Counted from the stretch's first letter, positions 1 to 8,828 are shown. The stretch: 47,547 nt of DNA from Bacteroidaceae bacterium (GCA_024401185.1 JAKSLO010000007.1:1-47547); one strand, 5' to 3'. Made by a program: numbers and translations. The notes: generated by a model from the sequence alone, not told the origin.

Positions 1-51
1 TCTCAAACACCAGTGGGGCAACCCGTGCCGGTTCGACCCCGGCTCTGGGTA
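1..51 (+). tRNA. tRNA-Leu (CAA anticodon), 3' part only
   Basis: The window opens inside a tRNA. Positions 2-8 form an anticodon loop with CAA at 4-6. A long variable arm follows at about 14-25 (TGGG, loop, CCCG), as in class II tRNAs. The T arm is GCCGG/TTCGACC/CCGGC at 27-43. The 3' acceptor strand is 44-50, with discriminator A at 51. CCA does not appear to be encoded. The 5' half lies outside the window, so pairing of the acceptor stem cannot be checked. Confidence 0.82.
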
Positions 52-67
52 CAAGCTTTTGCAAAAG

Positions 68-105
68 AACCCTTGCAAGTCAAACACTTGCAAGGGTTTC
101 TTCTT
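68..105 (+). terminator. Rho-independent terminator after tRNA-Leu
   Basis: A perfect 13-bp stem (68-80 with 86-98) around a 5-nt loop is followed by a pyrimidine-rich TTTCTTCTTTCTT tract. It starts 17 nt after the tRNA end and fits termination of the tRNA transcript. Confidence 0.85.
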
Positions 106-424
106 TCTTATCACTCAAATTTAGACACAAAATGCCTGCAATTAGGATAGGCATAAAAAAAGCCATTTGTCACGTGATACTTTATGAGTTCATGGTTCAT
201 AGTCCATATAGTTCATAGTGCACTGGTATCTTTGCAGTATCAAACGCAAGGGGTGGATTTCGTTTTTTGTGACATGAATGCAAAGATGCGAAACTTGACT
301 TATGGAATTCAGATAACAAATATTCTTGTCAAATGGCCTGTTTTTCGCCATTCGGTTGCTATTCACTTTTCCTTCACTCTTCCTTCGGCTTTCCTACGCT
401 TATGGTTTTGCTTCATTCCTGCTT

Positions 425-490
425 AACTCCCACGTTCGTCCCACTCTAAGTGGGAGCGAGGTGGGAGGGAAGTGGGAGGGAAGTGGGAGG
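425..490. repeat. 11-bp-phased inverted array 1 (GTGGGAG type)
   Basis: Six consecutive 11-bp units start at 425, 436, 447, 458, 469 and 480. The first two carry CCCAC and the last four carry GTGGGAG, so the array reverses orientation near 447 and can fold on itself. The two units from 469 are identical. It lies in non-coding DNA between the tRNA and the SDR operon. It shares architecture but not sequence with the arrays at 17880, 34607 and 35083. Confidence 0.75.
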
Positions 491-505
491 CAGGGTATAG
501 TCAAG

Positions 506-542
506 CCGTAGTTTCCTCGTTGTCATCACGAAGAAACTACGG
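506..542. other. Long hairpin in non-coding DNA
   Basis: The 10-nt arms CCGTAGTTTC (506-515) and GAAACTACGG (533-542) are perfectly complementary. An inner TCGT/ACGA pairing extends the stem. No T-run follows on either strand, so it does not look like an intrinsic terminator. Its role is unknown. Apart from array 1 and this hairpin, I see nothing else definite between 106 and 631. Confidence 0.55.
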
Positions 543-631
543 ATGCAGGAAGTGCGGTTTTCCAAGCGTGAGGACAGGGAGACAAGCAGAAACTCACATG
601 AGAAAGCCAGATTTTCGAGGATGAAAAAACA

Positions 632-889
632 TTACTTTTCCTCTTCATCAAAATATCCGTCCTCCTCTGCCAGTTCCGTCATGAGGCATTCTCCCATGTC
701 TTCGTCATCACAATTGGCAGGAGTAGAGTTGTATAGTTCTTTTGATTCTTTCCGTGCCTTTTGTTCCCTAATAAGTTCTTTTTTGTTTGGCCCTTTCCTT
801 AATAGCCAGGCCCAGTCCGAAAAGTCGGTTGCATGTGTTTCCTATATGCTAATCATCTTTGGATCACTTAGACTTTGACTCTCGTCAGC
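632..889 (-). pseudogene. Degraded small reading frame, function unknown
   Basis: On the minus strand a frame is open from 841 to the TAA at 632-634 (69 codons). It has a protein-like composition: a hydrophobic/basic part (SDWAWLLRKGPNKKELIREQ) and a very acidic C-terminus ending GYFDEEEK. It has no ATG, GTG or TTG in its first two thirds and is preceded in frame by TAG (842-844). Above that TAG the frame stays open for another 15 codons. This fits a gene remnant with an in-frame stop, or simply chance. I do not recognise a family. Confidence 0.22.
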
Positions 890-918
890 TTAGGAATTTA
901 TGCCAAGCAAAGAAGTAA

Positions 919-961
919 AAAGAAAGCAGCCAACATCTTGCCAATGCCGACTGCTTTCTTT
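919..961 (-). terminator. Intrinsic terminator of the redox operon
   Basis: The arms AAAGAAAGCAG (919-929) and CTGCTTTCTTT (951-961) pair perfectly over 11 bp. Read on the minus strand, the stem is followed by TTACTTC. It lies 10 nt beyond the stop of the SDR gene and probably ends the 4071-971 transcript. Confidence 0.65.
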
Positions 962-970
962 GTTCCTTTG

Positions 971-1759
971 CTATACCCCTTGTTCCCACAACTGATCTAC
1001 AAGTGGGCTTTCAAGGAGTTTCTTGGGCATGTCCTTTATCTTTTTACCCACGAAATACTTCATGGTAACCTGGGTGTTCATAGCCTGAAGACCTGCATAC
1101 ACACCCTGTTTGGGAGTTTTAATGAAAGGACGGAAGAAGATATCGGCTAAGGGGTCGTACCACCTTCCCATCGTAATCATGTCTGTGTTCACGATGCCAG
1201 GGTCTGCCACATTGATATGCAACTCGGGATGTTTGCGTGCCAAAGCTATGGCATAGTAGGTCAAGGCTAACTTCGAGTTAGCATAGGTAGATACTTGACC
1301 AAAATGACGCTTGTCACATTCCTTCCAATTAAGATCAACATGACCCACCTTGATACTGACAGACACCATGAAAACCACACAACCACCAGGTTTCATAATA
1401 GGCACCATGAGGTCAGCCAATCTACGATTGCCCATATAGTTGGTGGCATAGTCCAGTTCCACCCCTTCCTCGGTAGTGGTAAAGCGATGAGCCTTTACGC
1501 CCGCATTACAAAACAAAGCATCAATTTGCATGCCCTTCAGCTGCCCTACAAATTGTTGTATGGAGGCAAGCGATGTGAGCTCGAGGTACATGGGCACCAA
1601 ATCTGCATCGGGTTGCTCCTCTAATATCTTTGCACGCAACTCCTCTGCTTTCTTCAAGTCGTTGCATGCCATAATCACACGGCATCCCTCACGCGCCTTG
1701 GCACGAGTAGCTTCCGAACCCATGCCACCTGTAGCACCAGTAATAACGACGATGGGCAT
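971..1759 (-). CDS. Short-chain dehydrogenase/reductase (SDR)
   Basis: Predicted cytoplasmic NAD(P)-dependent oxidoreductase of the classical SDR fold. Counting from the chosen start, the dinucleotide motif TGATGGMG is at residues 7-14, the NAG motif at 85-87, and the catalytic YxxxK at Y159/K163 (YANSK). The usual NhlGhF segment is altered to NYMGNRRL. The overall pattern resembles retinol-dehydrogenase-like SDRs, but the substrate is unknown. I chose the ATG at 1759 because it overlaps the upstream stop as TAATG, a typical coupled start. An ATG nine codons earlier (1786) would overlap the upstream gene by 28 nt. It is the last gene of a three-gene operon. Length (262 aa) is normal for the family. 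Confidence 0.88.
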   Translation of the reverse strand: MPIVVITGATGGMGSEATRAKAREGCRVIMACNDLKKAEELRAKILEEQPDADLVPMYLELTSLASIQQFVGQLKGMQIDALFCNAGVKAHRFTTTEEGVELDYATNYMGNRRLADLMVPIMKPGGCVVFMVSVSIKVGHVDLNWKECDKRHFGQVSTYANSKLALTYYAIALARKHPELHINVADPGIVNTDMITMGRWYDPLADIFFRPFIKTPKQGVYAGLQAMNTQVTMKYFVGKKIKDMPKKLLESPLVDQLWEQGV

Positions 1760-3048
1760 TACTTTATCTTTTTTAGTTCCTTCCATAGTTTCTCGGGTAT
1801 ATCATCGCAATGGTGACAGCAAATCATCTTGTCGGAGTACATGCGAGCCATGCAATAGTCGCGATGGTCGCAACCGCTACGAGTCTGCATATCACCCTCA
1901 CGCAACTTGTTTACGAAGTCAGGATCGTTGACCAAGGCACGAGCCATCTGCACAGTCTCAAAGCCCTCTGCCAGCACACGTTCAATGCCTTCACGAGACA
2001 CCAGACCGCCCACATAGGTAAGAGGCATTTTCAATTCTTTACGGAACTTCTTGGCATTCTCCAGGAAGAAGCATTCCTCGTAATCGTACTGCTTGATCAT
2101 CTTATCACCGAAGAGCGATACTACAATCTTTTGTGGCCACGACTTCCAAGGCATATAGTATGCCATTGTTTTGGTAGGTATCTTACCACGCATCACAGCC
2201 ATGGGAGCTTTGCTGACGAAACCAGAAGACAGAACAATGCTGTCAGCTCCATGACGTTCTATCTCCTTGGCTATCTCAATAGACTCAGGCACTTGGATGC
2301 CACCCTTGAAACCATCTTCCATATTATGCTTCACGGTCATGGCCATATTACGTTTGAGACACACCTCCTTCACTTCGTCAAGACACATATTCATGAAACG
2401 CATTCTGTTTTCGAGCGAGCCTCCAAACTCATCATGACGATGGTTGGTGTAGGGAGAGAGGAACTGTGAGATGAGGTAGCCATGGCCTGCGTGTACTTCT
2501 ACAGCATCAAAACCTGCCTGATAGCATATCTCAACGGCTTTACCAAAGTCCTTGGCTATCTCGGGCAATTCTTTTTTGCGAAGTCCACGTACGAAGGTGG
2601 GCGAATAAAGGTTGAAGCCTGTGGAGGCTCCCACAGGAAAACACCCTGCCGTGCTCCAATGCGTCATATTTCCACAATGCCCCAACTGTATGCCCACTTT
2701 GGCGCCCTCAGCATGTACAGCATCGGTTATATCAAGCAAACCTGGTATAATCTCCTCACGCAACCATAACTGACTGTTGAACGAGATAGCACCACGGTTA
2801 ACCGCAGCATAAGCCAGATTGGTCATGCCAATGCCACCCTTTGCCACGCTCACATGGTAGTCCTTGAGCATCTGTGTAGGCCCGAAGTCCTTACCCATAC
2901 TTTCAAAAGCAGAAGCACGTATGGTACGGTTTCGTAAAGTGATAGGACCAATTTTTACGGGCTCAAAAAGACGAAGACCAGCCTTCTCCCCCTGCCCTCC
3001 GCCTACAGAGGATGGAGTGGCTGCATTTTGACTATTTATATTTTCCAT
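1759..3048 (-). CDS. NADH:flavin oxidoreductase, old yellow enzyme family
   Basis: A 429-aa protein with an N-terminal FMN-binding TIM barrel. The start of the fold is LFEPVKIGPITLRNR (about 28-41). The substrate-binding motif EVHAGHGYLISQFLSPYTN has its two histidines at 186 and 189, and GGSLENRMRF follows near 209-218. Family members reduce activated double bonds using NAD(P)H. The C-terminus has a cysteine-rich stretch (CDHRDYC, then CCHHC) where related proteins often read CxxCxxC; here the middle position is Arg. There is no signal peptide, so it is cytoplasmic. It is coupled by TAATG to the downstream SDR and sits 39 nt after the ferredoxin/flavodoxin gene, which suggests shared electron transfer. 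The substrate is not inferable. Confidence 0.9.
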   Translation of the reverse strand: MENINSQNAATPSSVGGGQGEKAGLRLFEPVKIGPITLRNRTIRASAFESMGKDFGPTQMLKDYHVSVAKGGIGMTNLAYAAVNRGAISFNSQLWLREEIIPGLLDITDAVHAEGAKVGIQLGHCGNMTHWSTAGCFPVGASTGFNLYSPTFVRGLRKKELPEIAKDFGKAVEICYQAGFDAVEVHAGHGYLISQFLSPYTNHRHDEFGGSLENRMRFMNMCLDEVKEVCLKRNMAMTVKHNMEDGFKGGIQVPESIEIAKEIERHGADSIVLSSGFVSKAPMAVMRGKIPTKTMAYYMPWKSWPQKIVVSLFGDKMIKQYDYEECFFLENAKKFRKELKMPLTYVGGLVSREGIERVLAEGFETVQMARALVNDPDFVNKLREGDMQTRSGCDHRDYCMARMYSDKMICCHHCDDIPEKLWKELKKIK

Positions 3049-3087
3049 AATGACAAATCATTATTGTGTTATTAACAATTCAAAAGA

Positions 3088-4071
3088 CTATTTAGCCTTC
3101 ATTATTTCCTCATACCTCTCGTTTATCTTCTCATACTTCTCAACATAGCACTTGAAGAACCCCTTGGTGTCGGGTGTGATGAAAGGTTTGAGTGGCATCT
3201 TCTCTATACGTTCAAAGTCGTAACCACCCTTAATATTGACATGCCATCCCCAGTCTTCCAGGAAGCCAATGTCGAAAGCATCAGCAGGACAATAGAACGA
3301 ACAGCGCATACACATCAGGCAATGATGATGGAAAGCTATCTCACCCTTCTTGTTGCGGTAGATATTCTGTGTAGGACAACGCTTGATGCACAGATCACAG
3401 TTGATACACTTCTTCTTATCCACCTTGTACAGAAAAGAGTTGACGTTTCCACCAATATACTGTGGACGTGCCACCACGCTCGACACAAACCTTGGCCACA
3501 ATTTGTAGGGCTTCCAGTTGGGAATGCGATGCGTCACCTCATATACAAGGATTTCCATCAACTTACGGTCCATTTCAAGCATTTCACGAATGCAGGCATC
3601 CTCAAAACGGAAATGTATGTTGTAGGGCATTACAAAGTGATACTCGTTCTCCACAATTACCTTGTCACGTCGCAACTTACGCAGGAAATACTTCGACGAT
3701 GCATCATTGGCATGGTATGTCTCACCAGAGTTCTTATAGATAAAAGCCCTCATTCCAGCAGGAAACTTCTGTGCACGGATAAACCGGAGAAAAGCGTATG
3801 GGGCAGCAAAACCATAAATGGGGCTACCCAGTCCCACAATATCATAAGGGGAGTAATCTAATGCCTCATTATTGAGCGGGTTGATTTCGTAAGTGGTAAT
3901 TTGCCAGCCTTCCTGCTCCAAACGAGCCTTTAGCTTTTGCGTGATGTATCGTGTGTTGAAAGTTCCGGTATAGTACAAGAGCAAGCAATGCACAGCACCA
4001 TTCGTCTTGCCACCACCTTCATTAAACGATGAAGCATCGTTATTACTTATCTTTTCAACAGATTTTTCCAT
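3088..4071 (-). CDS. Flavodoxin-like/4Fe-4S ferredoxin protein (EFR1-type)
   Basis: The protein combines an N-terminal flavodoxin-like domain (LLLYYTGTFNTRYITQKL, then IVGLGSPIYGF) with a C-terminal ferredoxin domain. That domain has two full 4Fe-4S motifs, CINCDLCIKRCP and CLMCMRCSFYCP. This is the arrangement of EFR1-family ferredoxins. It probably shuttles electrons in the cytoplasm, perhaps to the neighbouring flavin reductase and SDR. An ATG at 4083 is four codons earlier, but it overlaps the -7 promoter element at 4081-4088, so the ATG at 4071 is the better start. That leaves a leader of only a few nucleotides. First gene of the operon. Confidence 0.86.
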   Translation of the reverse strand: MEKSVEKISNNDASSFNEGGGKTNGAVHCLLLYYTGTFNTRYITQKLKARLEQEGWQITTYEINPLNNEALDYSPYDIVGLGSPIYGFAAPYAFLRFIRAQKFPAGMRAFIYKNSGETYHANDASSKYFLRKLRRDKVIVENEYHFVMPYNIHFRFEDACIREMLEMDRKLMEILVYEVTHRIPNWKPYKLWPRFVSSVVARPQYIGGNVNSFLYKVDKKKCINCDLCIKRCPTQNIYRNKKGEIAFHHHCLMCMRCSFYCPADAFDIGFLEDWGWHVNIKGGYDFERIEKMPLKPFITPDTKGFFKCYVEKYEKINERYEEIMKAK

Positions 4072-4080
4072 ACTGAGATG

Positions 4081-4112
4081 CAAAAGTAGGAATTATTAGT
4101 GAAATACACAAA
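4081..4112 (-). promoter_or_regulatory. Bacteroidetes-type promoter of the redox operon
   Basis: On the minus strand, TTTG (4112-4109), a 20-nt spacer and TACTTTTG (4088-4081) match the -33/-7 consensus TTTG-N19-21-TAnnTTTG. Transcription should start near 4077, only about six nt upstream of the preferred ATG at 4071. Confidence 0.7.
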
Positions 4113-4200
4113 AATTTAAAAACATAATGCACAAAATAGAAGACATAATGCAGAAATAACCGAGGCTAATCATGTGAATCTCTCTATGTGACACTTGACC

Positions 4201-5673
4201 TTATTTGCGAACCCCAAAGTCCTTGCGGAATTCATCGTTGATGAGACAGCTAGCCTTATAACTATCGAAATGAGTCGTACTGACGATGAAATCGGGCGCA
4301 TTGAAGGAAAGGAAACGGTCACGATAGAACCGACGTGGATCTTGTTGAGGCAACATGAAGGGCTTGCTCACGTGTCCCTCTGAATCGACATGGCAGAAAT
4401 ATGGACGGGTAAAGAGTCCGTCGTCACGACGCGAACTGAACACCATCCAACGCGAGTTAGAGCTCCAGTTATGAAACGACTCTGTATCCTTCGAGTTTAT
4501 CTCTGTCATGGGACGGCTCTTGCCAGTAGAAAGATCGAGTAAGTGGAGGTCTGCCTCATGATGCCAAATGCTAAACTGTCCGTAGTCGGAAAGTGTATAG
4601 CAAAGGAAGCGTCCGTCGTAAGAGGGACGAGGAAAAGAAACCGACTTACGTTGATCCTCTGCATAGACAATGGTATCAATACTGCTTCCGAAATTACCCG
4701 TAATAGGGTCAAAATCGATGCGACAGAGATTATAGCGAATTGAGTCAAGTTGCAGACTACCCTCAGGGAGCGCACGGGCCGCACAGAAATAGAGCGAACG
4801 TCCGTCAGCCGAGAAAACAGGATACGTCTCATACACAGAGTCCTGCTTCAGGAGAGGCGAAAGCAACAGTTCGTTGTTATCTACATCATATACCTGAAGG
4901 TCGGAAGCCGTATCAAACACCTCGATACGGTTTGGATCCGCTATGTGGAACAACTGACTCGTGGCATTGGTGGAATAGGCAACATATCGCCCCGAAGGAT
5001 GCCAGTAAGGATAGACGCAGAAGCCGAGAGTCTGATCGGTCTGTGTATTATAAGCAGTGAATGGACCATCATTATGGCGCAGTAACGTGGCACTATGAGC
5101 TCCACGAATGTGAAGGCTCATATCTGCCGGATTACCACGATTGAAACTATGACAGTTGACACAACCCTCAAACTGTGTATTCTCAATCAAAGCAAACTCG
5201 TCAAACGAGGAGAGATCACGTTCATAAATTCCCATCTTGCTCCACACCTCATACCCAGGCTCAATAAGTCGGTAACAGATACCATAGTCGATACTATCCG
5301 CACTGACATAGATTGAAAAAGGAAGATAAGTATGCCATCCATCCTCATACTTGGCAGAAACGGTAACGCTCAGCGAGTCTCCACGATTCTTGTCGAGAAG
5401 AGCATGCCAATCAGAAATGTCGAAGTTAGCAGATTCTCCCCCCTGGCTATGCAGGTTGTTTCCGTGACTGTCGGTAATGACAGCATCAATGCACAATGCC
5501 GACTCATCTGCCATGCAGAAGCAGAGAGGGGCAATATTCACGGGTATGGTTACCCCAAGGTAGTCGGGATAGATTGATGGTTGTACATTCTCCTGCTTAG
5601 CATCCTTGACAGTTTCGCCCGAACAAGCAGAGAACAGCAGAATAGAGAGAAGTGTATATAAAATCTTTTTCAT
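4201..5673 (-). CDS. PD40/TolB-like lipoprotein with one CXXCH motif (copy B)
   Basis: A 490-aa predicted lipoprotein: the signal peptide ends in LFSAC with Cys17. The first ~165 residues form an uncharacterised domain with the phrase YPDYLGVTIPVNIAPL. A single c-type haem motif CVNCH is at 171-175. The remaining ~300 residues look like a TolB/WD40-like beta-propeller, with PD40 phrases such as YPYWHPSGRYVAYSTNA, YPVFSADGRSLYF and NWSSNSRWMVFSS. Its function is unknown; I infer a periplasmic or outer-membrane role, possibly with covalent haem. It overlaps the upstream membrane-protein gene by 4 nt (ATGA), so the two are co-translated. It is a clear paralogue of the gene at 7287-8828. Confidence 0.85.
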   Translation of the reverse strand: MKKILYTLLSILLFSACSGETVKDAKQENVQPSIYPDYLGVTIPVNIAPLCFCMADESALCIDAVITDSHGNNLHSQGGESANFDISDWHALLDKNRGDSLSVTVSAKYEDGWHTYLPFSIYVSADSIDYGICYRLIEPGYEVWSKMGIYERDLSSFDEFALIENTQFEGCVNCHSFNRGNPADMSLHIRGAHSATLLRHNDGPFTAYNTQTDQTLGFCVYPYWHPSGRYVAYSTNATSQLFHIADPNRIEVFDTASDLQVYDVDNNELLLSPLLKQDSVYETYPVFSADGRSLYFCAARALPEGSLQLDSIRYNLCRIDFDPITGNFGSSIDTIVYAEDQRKSVSFPRPSYDGRFLCYTLSDYGQFSIWHHEADLHLLDLSTGKSRPMTEINSKDTESFHNWSSNSRWMVFSSRRDDGLFTRPYFCHVDSEGHVSKPFMLPQQDPRRFYRDRFLSFNAPDFIVSTTHFDSYKASCLINDEFRKDFGVRK

Positions 5674-7157
5674 CGGTTCTTAGGAGCATATTTGATAAAA
5701 CTGTCTCGGTCGCCTGTCAACGCAAAAGCGGCCATCATGTATTCGTATGCAAGTCTATTTTCTGTATTGCTATTATAGAGGTCTTCAAGCATCTGAGGGG
5801 TAACATGATCACTGAAATAAAAGTCAGTTTGATAGGCCATCTTGCGCAGGCGCCCGTATTCTGGATGCCTGGCAATTGCCTCTTCATCTCCCAGCAATTG
5901 TAAGGTCTCATTGGCCCAATCGCAATAGTAGAATGTCTTTTGCAAAGCCATAAGATATTTGCGTGCCACCTCGTACTTGCCAATAATAAGGTTGGTCTGT
6001 GCCAGCCGTTTGTAGCAACGAGCACTCTTCTGGAAGTCAAGAATGGCTTCCTGCGCCTCAAATACTGTACGTTGAGCCGCATACACCATACCCAACTGAT
6101 AGAGAGCCTCAGCAGTGGGCATCGGGCTAATAGCATCGCGTTCCACATCGGGCAGAAGACCAAGAAGTCCGTTCTGGTTGTAATCGAACATGTGAGTGAG
6201 CAACTCACCGCGCATAGCCAAAGCAAGATTCTGTACGGTTACTCCAATTTGGTTGTTAGGCTTTTCTGCCGTGATAGTTTCAATTATACGATTCCACTGC
6301 TGATGGCATGACATGAAGTCATATCGCATTGTTTTTTCTGCTTTGAAATTGCAGTTCTTCCATACGACCGTTCCCATGCAGGCAACCACCAGTACATATA
6401 AGACTATTGGCATAACATGTTTGCTTGAAGCATTGGCCCATCGTTGCAAAGAACGTACAATGCATGTAAGGGCGAAGATGGACAGGGCAGACCCCCATAA
6501 TAAGGTTGGAATTGCAGTTGGGTAACGATGGTAGTGAATGCCTGTCCACAGTTTGCTGGCTGGCACAGGGACGAAATGCGCCAGGATGATGGGCATTACG
6601 ATCAATAGTACAAGCGTAACTACATTCCAGGGCAGTTCGGAACGTCGAATCTGCAGGAGGGGGAATACTATGCAAAGTGGACCCACCATCCAATAAAGTA
6701 CAGGGACAATGGCAACGAGCAAAATGCGTCGTATCTTACCTTCTGGTAATTTCTCATAAAGCCAGGAAACAAGAAGCGTGAGCAATACTGCCCATACCCC
6801 ACCCAGCAAGGCATTCTCGTCGAGCAGGAAGAGCCATAGCAGGCATGAGGGCAAGAAACTGAGACCATAAAGTCGTCCCCAATTGGCCAGCCTAAGCATA
6901 AGGATTTGCATTAATGAGAGTAGCACTCCGATGATGATGGCGCCTGTCCAGGCATAGAGGAAGAACTGCGTACAGAAACGTCCCAGCAAGTCGGCTACGC
7001 CTCCGGGCAGTTTAACCACGTCCCATACATAGCTGCTATCGAAGAGGAAAAGTTGAAACTGCTCCTGATAATGCAAGTGATGTGGGTAGGCCTTTCCGAA
7101 AAAGAGGGTTACAGCCACACCAAAAAGGAGCGTACATATAATATGGAAATACTTCAT
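5670..7157 (-). CDS. Polytopic membrane protein, DUF6057-like (copy B)
   Basis: A 495-aa protein. About the first 280 residues are a series of hydrophobic segments (for example AWTGAIIIGVLLSLMQILML and VVTLVLLIVMPIILAHFVPV). The last ~210 residues are soluble, helical and TPR-like, with motifs such as TAEALYQLGMVYAAQRT and NLIIGKYEVARKYLMALQ. It resembles proteins annotated as DUF6057 in Bacteroides; I could not verify this by search. Its stop overlaps the start of the CXXCH lipoprotein by 4 nt. The same gene order recurs upstream (8842-10590 with 7287-8828). The function is unknown. Confidence 0.8.
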   Translation of the reverse strand: MKYFHIICTLLFGVAVTLFFGKAYPHHLHYQEQFQLFLFDSSYVWDVVKLPGGVADLLGRFCTQFFLYAWTGAIIIGVLLSLMQILMLRLANWGRLYGLSFLPSCLLWLFLLDENALLGGVWAVLLTLLVSWLYEKLPEGKIRRILLVAIVPVLYWMVGPLCIVFPLLQIRRSELPWNVVTLVLLIVMPIILAHFVPVPASKLWTGIHYHRYPTAIPTLLWGSALSIFALTCIVRSLQRWANASSKHVMPIVLYVLVVACMGTVVWKNCNFKAEKTMRYDFMSCHQQWNRIIETITAEKPNNQIGVTVQNLALAMRGELLTHMFDYNQNGLLGLLPDVERDAISPMPTAEALYQLGMVYAAQRTVFEAQEAILDFQKSARCYKRLAQTNLIIGKYEVARKYLMALQKTFYYCDWANETLQLLGDEEAIARHPEYGRLRKMAYQTDFYFSDHVTPQMLEDLYNSNTENRLAYEYMMAAFALTGDRDSFIKYAPKNR

Positions 7158-7164
7158 TTATTCT

Positions 7165-7243
7165 TCTATATAACAAGTTTGTTATTTCAACATTGCTCTT
7201 ATTCCCTGCACTTTGACCGTAGTCAAAAGTCGGGGGTTAGGGG
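7165..7243 (+). repeat. Dispersed ~80-bp repeat, copy A
   Basis: This 79-nt segment matches 17756-17835 in the same orientation, with only about seven differences and one 1-nt indel. It contains the palindrome AACAAGTTTGTT and the inverted pair TTGAC/GTCAA, and it ends in a G-rich CGGGGGTTAGGGG. Here it lies in the 129-nt gap between copy A's lipoprotein gene and copy B's membrane-protein gene, antisense to the operon. Nature unknown; a small non-autonomous repeat element is possible. Confidence 0.75.
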
Positions 7244-7286
7244 TCAAAGAAGGGTGCCATCAATCTGAAGCTTGGCTACAAGGCTA

Positions 7287-8828
7287 CTATTTTTCAAACA
7301 CTTTGCTAAACTCTCTTGCGCTGATTCTGACAGGCTCAACCATGAACTCCGGACGATTGTAACTCTTCAACAGGTAGGTATTCACTTCGGGATCTTCCTG
7401 TGGAAGGAGGAAGGCCTTTTCGGCTTTTCCGTTTTTGAAATAGGAGAGATAGACACGGCTATAGGTACCATCGAGACGGCGACTTGCACACATAATCCAA
7501 CGTCCGTTGCTCGACCAGGTTGGATAGCTGTCCGATTCATCCTTGCTATTAAGAAGAGAAAGGTCGAAAAGCTGGGGACGTTCCCTACCTTGAATGGTGT
7601 CGGGAAGGCTTTCTTCCTGTGTCACGACACAACCCTTATCAAGCGGCATGCATACAATGTCTGCGTCACGATGTCTGCTATGAAAACAACCATACTGCCC
7701 TTCTGCAAACAACAAGTTACGGCCGTCAGGACTTACACGAGGCAAGGTGGCACTCTTATTGACCGAGGCAGCATCATATACCAGCTCCTCTTCGCCGAAA
7801 GCACGCGTGGCCAGATTAAACGACCGTCGATATAAGTTGTACTGCAGATACGAGTAGGTGGACCTGATATCCTTGTCACGCAGTTCTTCTGGAAGTGGAA
7901 TGGTTTTGCAATAATAAAGGTACTTGCCGTCGGGTGACCATGCGGGGTACACCTCTAACAGTTCGGGGTCATCGCAGATGACGCTCACAGAATCGGCCTC
8001 CACATCATAGAGAATCAAGTCGCTAATCTCATCATACACTTCAATCTTGTTAGCATTTGACGTATGGAATGCCTGGCGTGTCTTATTGCTTGAGAAGGCT
8101 ATCAGTTTGGCTGTAGGATGCCATGCTGGATAGGCACCGCCAAAGGCCGTGACATCGCGTTTCAGATTGATCTTTGACACCTTACCATCATTCACAATCA
8201 CAGTACCACTATTTGAGAGACGTACATGGAAGAGCATATTGTCGGTTTTATAGTTCTGGTAACTGTGGCAATTGATGCACTGACCTACTTCCCTGTCAAC
8301 ACTAGTAATCTCGTTGTTGAATATCTGGCTCTCTTCGAACGAAGTGAGATTGCGTTGGACTATCTCCATATAGTTCCATGCCACATACGAGGGTTCAATA
8401 AGGCGATATGACAAATATTCGTCTATAGGTTCCTCGGCTATATGAATCTCAAAAGGCGTGAACGATAGCCATTCATCTCCTTTCTGTCCCCAAACCTCCA
8501 CCTTTATACTCTTTCCTTTGGAAGCGTCAAGCATGGCATGCCATTCCGATTCGGGAATCTGCACCTTCACCCCATCTCCATAAGTCTGCTGTTGACCATC
8601 TGGCATACTAAAACGTGCCACACAAGCCTGATATTCATCAGTAGGAAGCATGAAGTTTAGTGGTGCAATATTGCAAGGCACGGTGACATCGCAATAATCT
8701 GGGAATATAGCCGGTTGACACTGAGTATCCTTGCACGAAGAAGGCACAGTGGGATGGCTGGCACATGATGACAACCACATCAAGGCCACAGCCACAAGAG
8801 GGAGAAGAAAGAGTGTATATCTTTTCAT
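7287..8828 (-). CDS. PD40/TolB-like lipoprotein with one CXXCH motif (copy A)
   Basis: A 513-aa paralogue of the 4201-5673 product. The lipoprotein signal peptide ends in WLSSC with Cys22. An N-terminal domain carries FPDYCDVTVPCNIAPLNF. The haem motif CINCH is at 184-188, and a beta-propeller follows with PD40 phrases (YPAWHPTAKLIAFSSNKT, YPAWSPDGKYLYYCK, YPTWSSNGRWIMCASRR). The order of domains and the position of the haem motif are the same in both copies, which suggests that the haem site is functional. It starts 13 nt after the upstream membrane-protein gene. Function unknown. Confidence 0.85.
   Translation of the reverse strand: MKRYTLFLLPLVAVALMWLSSCASHPTVPSSCKDTQCQPAIFPDYCDVTVPCNIAPLNFMLPTDEYQACVARFSMPDGQQQTYGDGVKVQIPESEWHAMLDASKGKSIKVEVWGQKGDEWLSFTPFEIHIAEEPIDEYLSYRLIEPSYVAWNYMEIVQRNLTSFEESQIFNNEITSVDREVGQCINCHSYQNYKTDNMLFHVRLSNSGTVIVNDGKVSKINLKRDVTAFGGAYPAWHPTAKLIAFSSNKTRQAFHTSNANKIEVYDEISDLILYDVEADSVSVICDDPELLEVYPAWSPDGKYLYYCKTIPLPEELRDKDIRSTYSYLQYNLYRRSFNLATRAFGEEELVYDAASVNKSATLPRVSPDGRNLLFAEGQYGCFHSRHRDADIVCMPLDKGCVVTQEESLPDTIQGRERPQLFDLSLLNSKDESDSYPTWSSNGRWIMCASRRLDGTYSRVYLSYFKNGKAEKAFLLPQEDPEVNTYLLKSYNRPEFMVEPVRISAREFSKVFEK

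Noticed and set aside
1..51. A tRNA attachment site of an integrative element.
   Set aside because: I saw no second copy of the tRNA 3' end in the window and no integrase gene near it.
543..878. A 111-codon plus-strand open frame, very Ser-rich.
   Set aside because: Composition is low-complexity and it lies opposite the more protein-like minus frame at 632-841.
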